Shown here piece by piece: positions 33,439-36,209 of a stretch of 36,209 nucleotides of DNA. Numbering within the stretch: position 1 is the first letter of the stretch; each line of letters starts with the position of its first letter. Origin of the DNA: Candidatus Sulfotelmatobacter sp. (GTDB taxonomy: Bacteria; Acidobacteriota; Terriglobia; Terriglobales; Acidobacteriaceae); the NCBI GenBank assembly GCA_017883385.1, contig JADGNQ010000046.1:1-36209 (forward strand), written 5' to 3'. Position numbers and translations under genes: made by a program. The notes under the pieces were generated by a model. The model searched no databases. It had not been told where the DNA came from and saw nothing but the letters and a program-made list of their open reading frames with translations.

Positions 33439-34761
33439 ATGAATAGCCCTAAATCGGAAGCCCCGGCCGTTGCGGCCCCAAAGGTTCTGCTCACCGATAC
33501 CAACCGGTGGGCCTTGTCGGCCCGACTCGCAATCAGTCTGTCCCAGGCCGGCTGTGAGGTTTCGGCCATCTGTCCTGTACCGGGTCACGCCCTGCTGAAA
33601 ACCCGGGCCGTGCAGCGTACGTACGGTTACAGTGGCCTCCGTCCGCTCGAATCGTTGACCGCGGCCATCGAGGCTGTCGATCCCGATGTCGTCATCCCCT
33701 GCTGCGATCGGAGTGTGGGACATCTTCACGAGTTGTATGCAAGCGCTCAAAGCCGGGAAGGCGCGAATAGCAAACTGGCGGCGCTGATTGCGCGGTCGCT
33801 GGGTTCGCCCGCGAGCCACGCCACGGTTTCGTCACGCTATGACCTGCTCGCTCTGGCCCGCGAAGAGGGAATTCGAGTACCCCACACGGCGCACGTTAAT
33901 ACTCCTGAGGAACTCGCTGTATGGCAGTCACAGGAAAATTTCCCCTGGGTATTGAAGGCGGATGGAACCTGGGGCGGCTGCGGCGTCAAGATGATCCACA
34001 GGCCAGGACAGATTCAACAATCCTTCGCGGAACTAAACCGGGTATTTGGTTTCAAGCAGGCCATCAAGCGGCTCTTGATGAATCGCGACTCCTTCTGGCT
34101 GCGGCCCTGGCAGAGTCACTCCAAACACAGTTTTGTCGCCCAGTCCTACATTCACGGCCGTCCTGCGAACTGCGGCGTGATCTGCTGGAAAGGGCGGGTT
34201 CTGGCGGGCAGCGCCGTCGAAGTGGTCATCTCCGAAGGGGTGACCGGGCCCGCGGGCATCGTCCGCGTCGTCAACAGCCGCGACATGATGTTCGCGGCCG
34301 AGCGCATCGCCTGCCGTCTGGATCTGTCGGGATTCTTCGGTCTCGATTTCATGATCGAAGAGGGCACCGGCACCGCCTATCTCATCGAAATGAATCCACG
34401 CTGCACCCCGCTGAGTCATTTGCGATTGGGCACCGGAAGAGACATGCCGGCCGCTCTCTGGGCGGAACTCGCGGGTCAACCGCTGCCCACAACCGAGCCG
34501 GTGACTCGAAAAGATATGATTGCCTATTTCCCGCAGGCAACCGACGTGAGCAGCGAGTTGCTGGAGTTGAGCTTTCAGGATGTCCCGAAAGATGAGCCAG
34601 AACTGATTCAAGCGCTACTGCATCCGTGGTCCGAGCGCAGTCTGGTCGGTCGCGTTGTGGACTCGCTGCGCGGGTCGAAAGAGAAAGTAGCGCTATCGCC
34701 GTGCTGTGTTTTCCCCGAGGCCGTAGCGGCGCCAGCGGTTTCTGAAACCTCAAAAGTGTGA
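33439..34761 (+). CDS. ATP-grasp carboxylate-amine ligase-like protein
   Basis: A 440-residue cytoplasmic protein. The N-terminal third has a Rossmann-like preATP-grasp region (KVLLTDTNRWALSARLAISLSQAGCEVSAI) and DPDVVIPCCDRSV. The ATP-grasp core includes FPWVLKADGTWGGCGVKMI, with a nucleotide-contacting lysine and a glycine-rich loop. Metal-binding residues are in FFGLDFMIEEGTGTAYLIEMNPRCTPLSHLRLG (Glu and Asn of IEMNPR). Family members join a carboxylate to an amine, thiol or other nucleophile through an acyl phosphate. Substrates here are unknown. It follows the oxidoreductase after 88 bases and precedes the Cys-rich repeat protein by 30 bases, so a shared pathway is likely. Confidence 0.88.
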   Translation: MNSPKSEAPAVAAPKVLLTDTNRWALSARLAISLSQAGCEVSAICPVPGHALLKTRAVQRTYGYSGLRPLESLTAAIEAVDPDVVIPCCDRSVGHLHELYASAQSREGANSKLAALIARSLGSPASHATVSSRYDLLALAREEGIRVPHTAHVNTPEELAVWQSQENFPWVLKADGTWGGCGVKMIHRPGQIQQSFAELNRVFGFKQAIKRLLMNRDSFWLRPWQSHSKHSFVAQSYIHGRPANCGVICWKGRVLAGSAVEVVISEGVTGPAGIVRVVNSRDMMFAAERIACRLDLSGFFGLDFMIEEGTGTAYLIEMNPRCTPLSHLRLGTGRDMPAALWAELAGQPLPTTEPVTRKDMIAYFPQATDVSSELLELSFQDVPKDEPELIQALLHPWSERSLVGRVVDSLRGSKEKVALSPCCVFPEAVAAPAVSETSKV

Positions 34762-34791
34762 ACCTGAAACTCATGAGCGAATACGAGAGAT

Positions 34792-35907
34792 ATGAAGAGT
34801 AACAATAACCTGCACGTCGGTGACTGGGTGGAAGTCCGAAGCAAGGAGGAAATCCTGCGGACTCTCGACTCCGACGGGCGGCTCGACGGAATGCCCTTCA
34901 TGCCCGAGATGCTCAAATTTTGCGGGCAGCGATTCCGGGTCTACAAGAGCGCGCACAAGACCTGCGACTATACGACGCCTTATCCCTACCACATGCGGCG
35001 GCTCGCAGGAACTGTGCATTTGGAAACACGCTGTGACGGAGAGGCGCATGGTGGGTGTCAGGCAGGCTGCCTGCTCTACTGGAAAGAGGTGTGGCTGAAA
35101 CCAGCCAACGGGAATCTCGCCGCGTTGAGCACTGAGGTTGGAGGATCGCTGGCCGCCGGGTCCACAGCACGATGCACCAGCTCCGAGGTCGCAGCTCACA
35201 CCCAGATATCCGATCCCGATGGTGGGCCACCAACGTACGTCTGCCAGGCCACGCAAGTACCGCATGCCACGAAACCTCTTGCCTGGTGGGACCTGCGTCA
35301 ATATCTTCAGGACTACTGGTCGGGAAACGTAGGTCTCGAACGCATTTTCAGTGGCTTGACCTACTCGACCTTCTACCACCTCAGCCAGGCCGGGATTGGA
35401 CTAGGGCCTGCGATGCGCTGGTTCTATAACAAGTTCCATCGCTTGTGGGGAGGCACTCTGTATCCCAGGACCCCGGGATTGATCCCTGAGGGCAAGCCCA
35501 CGCCGACGGGGCCCCAGAACCTGCAACCGGGTGAACTGGTCCGCGTGAAGTCGCACGAGGAGATCCTGAAATCCGTCGACAGCAGCAACCGCAATCGAGG
35601 AATGTACTGGGACGCAGAACTGGTGCCATACTGCGGTGGAACGTATCGGGTCCTGAAGCGTGTCACCAAACTTATCGATGAGAAGACCGCAAAGATGGTG
35701 GAGATGAAGACCCCCTGCATCATCCTGGATTCGGTGGTGTGTCAGGCTCGATATAGCTCGTGCCGCATGCTCTGCCCCAAGGCGATGTATCCGTACTGGC
35801 GGGAAATTTGGCTGGAGCGGGTTGAGAAGGTTGAGAAGAATGACACCGGTGTTTCCGATACCGGTTCGGCGGCGGAGACGACAACTGTGTCGTCATGTCA
35901 GCATTAA
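34792..35907 (+). CDS. Uncharacterised protein with two Cys-rich repeats
   Basis: A 371-residue protein with no signal peptide or obvious membrane helix. It has two copies of one domain, at about 9-103 and 246-342. Both start with a beta-like G-(D/E)-x-V-x-V-(R/K)-S-x-E-E-I-L and then a (F/Y)-C-G-x-x-(F/Y)-R-V segment. Both end with a cysteine cluster and W-(K/R)-E-(V/I)-W-L. Copy 1 cysteines are 44, 58, 81, 89 and 93; copy 2 cysteines are 281, 309, 317, 324 and 328. The C-x3-C ending (89/93; 324/328) and the spaced partners suggest a metal or Fe-S site. Between the copies lies a linker with a hydrophobic, Trp-rich part. I recognise the domain as recurring in uncharacterised bacterial proteins but know no function. 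It follows the ATP-grasp gene by 30 bases. Confidence 0.8.
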   Translation: MKSNNNLHVGDWVEVRSKEEILRTLDSDGRLDGMPFMPEMLKFCGQRFRVYKSAHKTCDYTTPYPYHMRRLAGTVHLETRCDGEAHGGCQAGCLLYWKEVWLKPANGNLAALSTEVGGSLAAGSTARCTSSEVAAHTQISDPDGGPPTYVCQATQVPHATKPLAWWDLRQYLQDYWSGNVGLERIFSGLTYSTFYHLSQAGIGLGPAMRWFYNKFHRLWGGTLYPRTPGLIPEGKPTPTGPQNLQPGELVRVKSHEEILKSVDSSNRNRGMYWDAELVPYCGGTYRVLKRVTKLIDEKTAKMVEMKTPCIILDSVVCQARYSSCRMLCPKAMYPYWREIWLERVEKVEKNDTGVSDTGSAAETTTVSSCQH

Positions 35908-35946
35908 ACAAAGAATCAGATTTCGCCCACAGAGGATAGTGACTGC

Positions 35947-36209
35947 ATGCGTTTCGCGGAGACCGAAGTCGTCGGAGCAAAGGTGATCGATCCTGCGCCG
36001 CACCAGGATGATCGCGGACGTTTCATGCGAGCGTGGTGTGCCAAAGAATTCGAGGAGAACAGGATCCACTTTGTGCCGGTCCAGGCGAACATGGGATTGA
36101 GCGTGCGTAAAGGCACGGTCCGTGGAATGCATTTTCAGGAAGCGCCCGCCCTTGAGGCCAAACTGGTCCGCTGCACCCGGGGAGCGATGTTCGATGTAGT
36201 GCTTGACCT
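35947..36209 (+). CDS. rfbC: dTDP-4-dehydrorhamnose 3,5-epimerase, N-terminal part (cut by window edge)
   Basis: The first 87 codons of an RmlC-type cupin. It shows the family's DDRGRFMRAW segment (about 21-30), the VPVQANMGLSVRKGTVRGMHFQ region with the catalytic-site histidine in RGMHFQ, and AKLVRCTRGAMFDVVLD at the window end. The enzyme makes dTDP-4-keto-L-rhamnose for rhamnose-containing polysaccharides. Alternatively it belongs to a related sugar 3,5-epimerase branch, since only a fragment is visible. The presence of an rfb gene suggests that the EPS region continues to the right. It begins 39 bases after the Cys-rich gene, with GAGG some way upstream. Confidence 0.88.
   Translation, partial: MRFAETEVVGAKVIDPAPHQDDRGRFMRAWCAKEFEENRIHFVPVQANMGLSVRKGTVRGMHFQEAPALEAKLVRCTRGAMFDVVLD

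Noticed and set aside
33921-34595. A 224-codon plus-strand frame inside the ATP-grasp gene
   Set aside because: It is an out-of-frame, Arg/His-rich shadow of the conserved ATP-grasp core.

Overview
The window looks like a chromosomal segment of a GC-rich Gram-negative bacterium. An RND pump, a polysaccharide export secretin and a large outer-membrane beta-barrel imply an outer membrane. The gene content recalls the exosortase-associated exopolysaccharide (EPS) loci of Acidobacteriota and some Proteobacteria: a split chain-length protein, AAA ATPase and tyrosine kinase, FemAB-type acyltransferases, an asparagine-synthase-like enzyme, a polysaccharide deacetylase, and a small secreted protein with a VPEGG C-terminal tail. 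Acidobacteriota (Terriglobia-like) is my best guess, from gene content only. No rRNA, exosortase, IS element or CRISPR array was seen.

Layout. 1-3337 (minus strand): an RND efflux permease and the first codons of a probable periplasmic adaptor. 3603-5971: a PilZ protein, a small VPEGG-tailed secreted protein with a LacI-type palindrome upstream and a strong terminator downstream, and a divergent LuxR-type regulator fused to a Sel1-like domain. 5972-6916: a long non-coding leader with repeats and two tandem hairpins. 6917-14569: the EPS control and export block: NusG paralogue, degenerate sigma-54-type regulator, Wza-like exporter, beta-barrel, chain-length protein, AAA ATPase and BY-kinase. 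14729-29597: the synthesis block: a stand-alone copy of a GGDEF-like domain, a phosphoglycosyltransferase carrying the same domain, a DUF354 protein, a FemAB acyltransferase, a methyltransferase, two GT2 enzymes, a GNAT/FemAB protein that runs through a tRNA-like sequence, an AsnB-like protein lacking the nucleophilic cysteine, a Wzy/ligase, a Wzx flippase and a deacetylase-GT2 fusion. 29624-31797: a sigma-54-like promoter, a secreted beta-helix protein and a terminator. 32076-end: an FAD oxidoreductase, an ATP-grasp ligase, a cysteine-rich two-repeat protein and the start of rfbC.

Working model (inference): repeat units are started on undecaprenyl phosphate by the phosphoglycosyltransferase, extended by the GT2 enzymes and perhaps the DUF354 protein, decorated by acyl-, methyl- and amido-type enzymes, flipped by the Wzx-like protein, polymerised by the Wzy-like protein under control of the split Wzc system, exported through the Wza-like protein and perhaps the barrel, and trimmed by the beta-helix protein. 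The NusG paralogue may allow read-through of this very long gene block. Several regulatory or enzymatic proteins have lost signature residues (receiver Asp, GAFTGA loop, AsnB Cys2). The FAD/ATP-grasp/Cys-repeat trio at the right end is the best candidate for an undescribed pathway.
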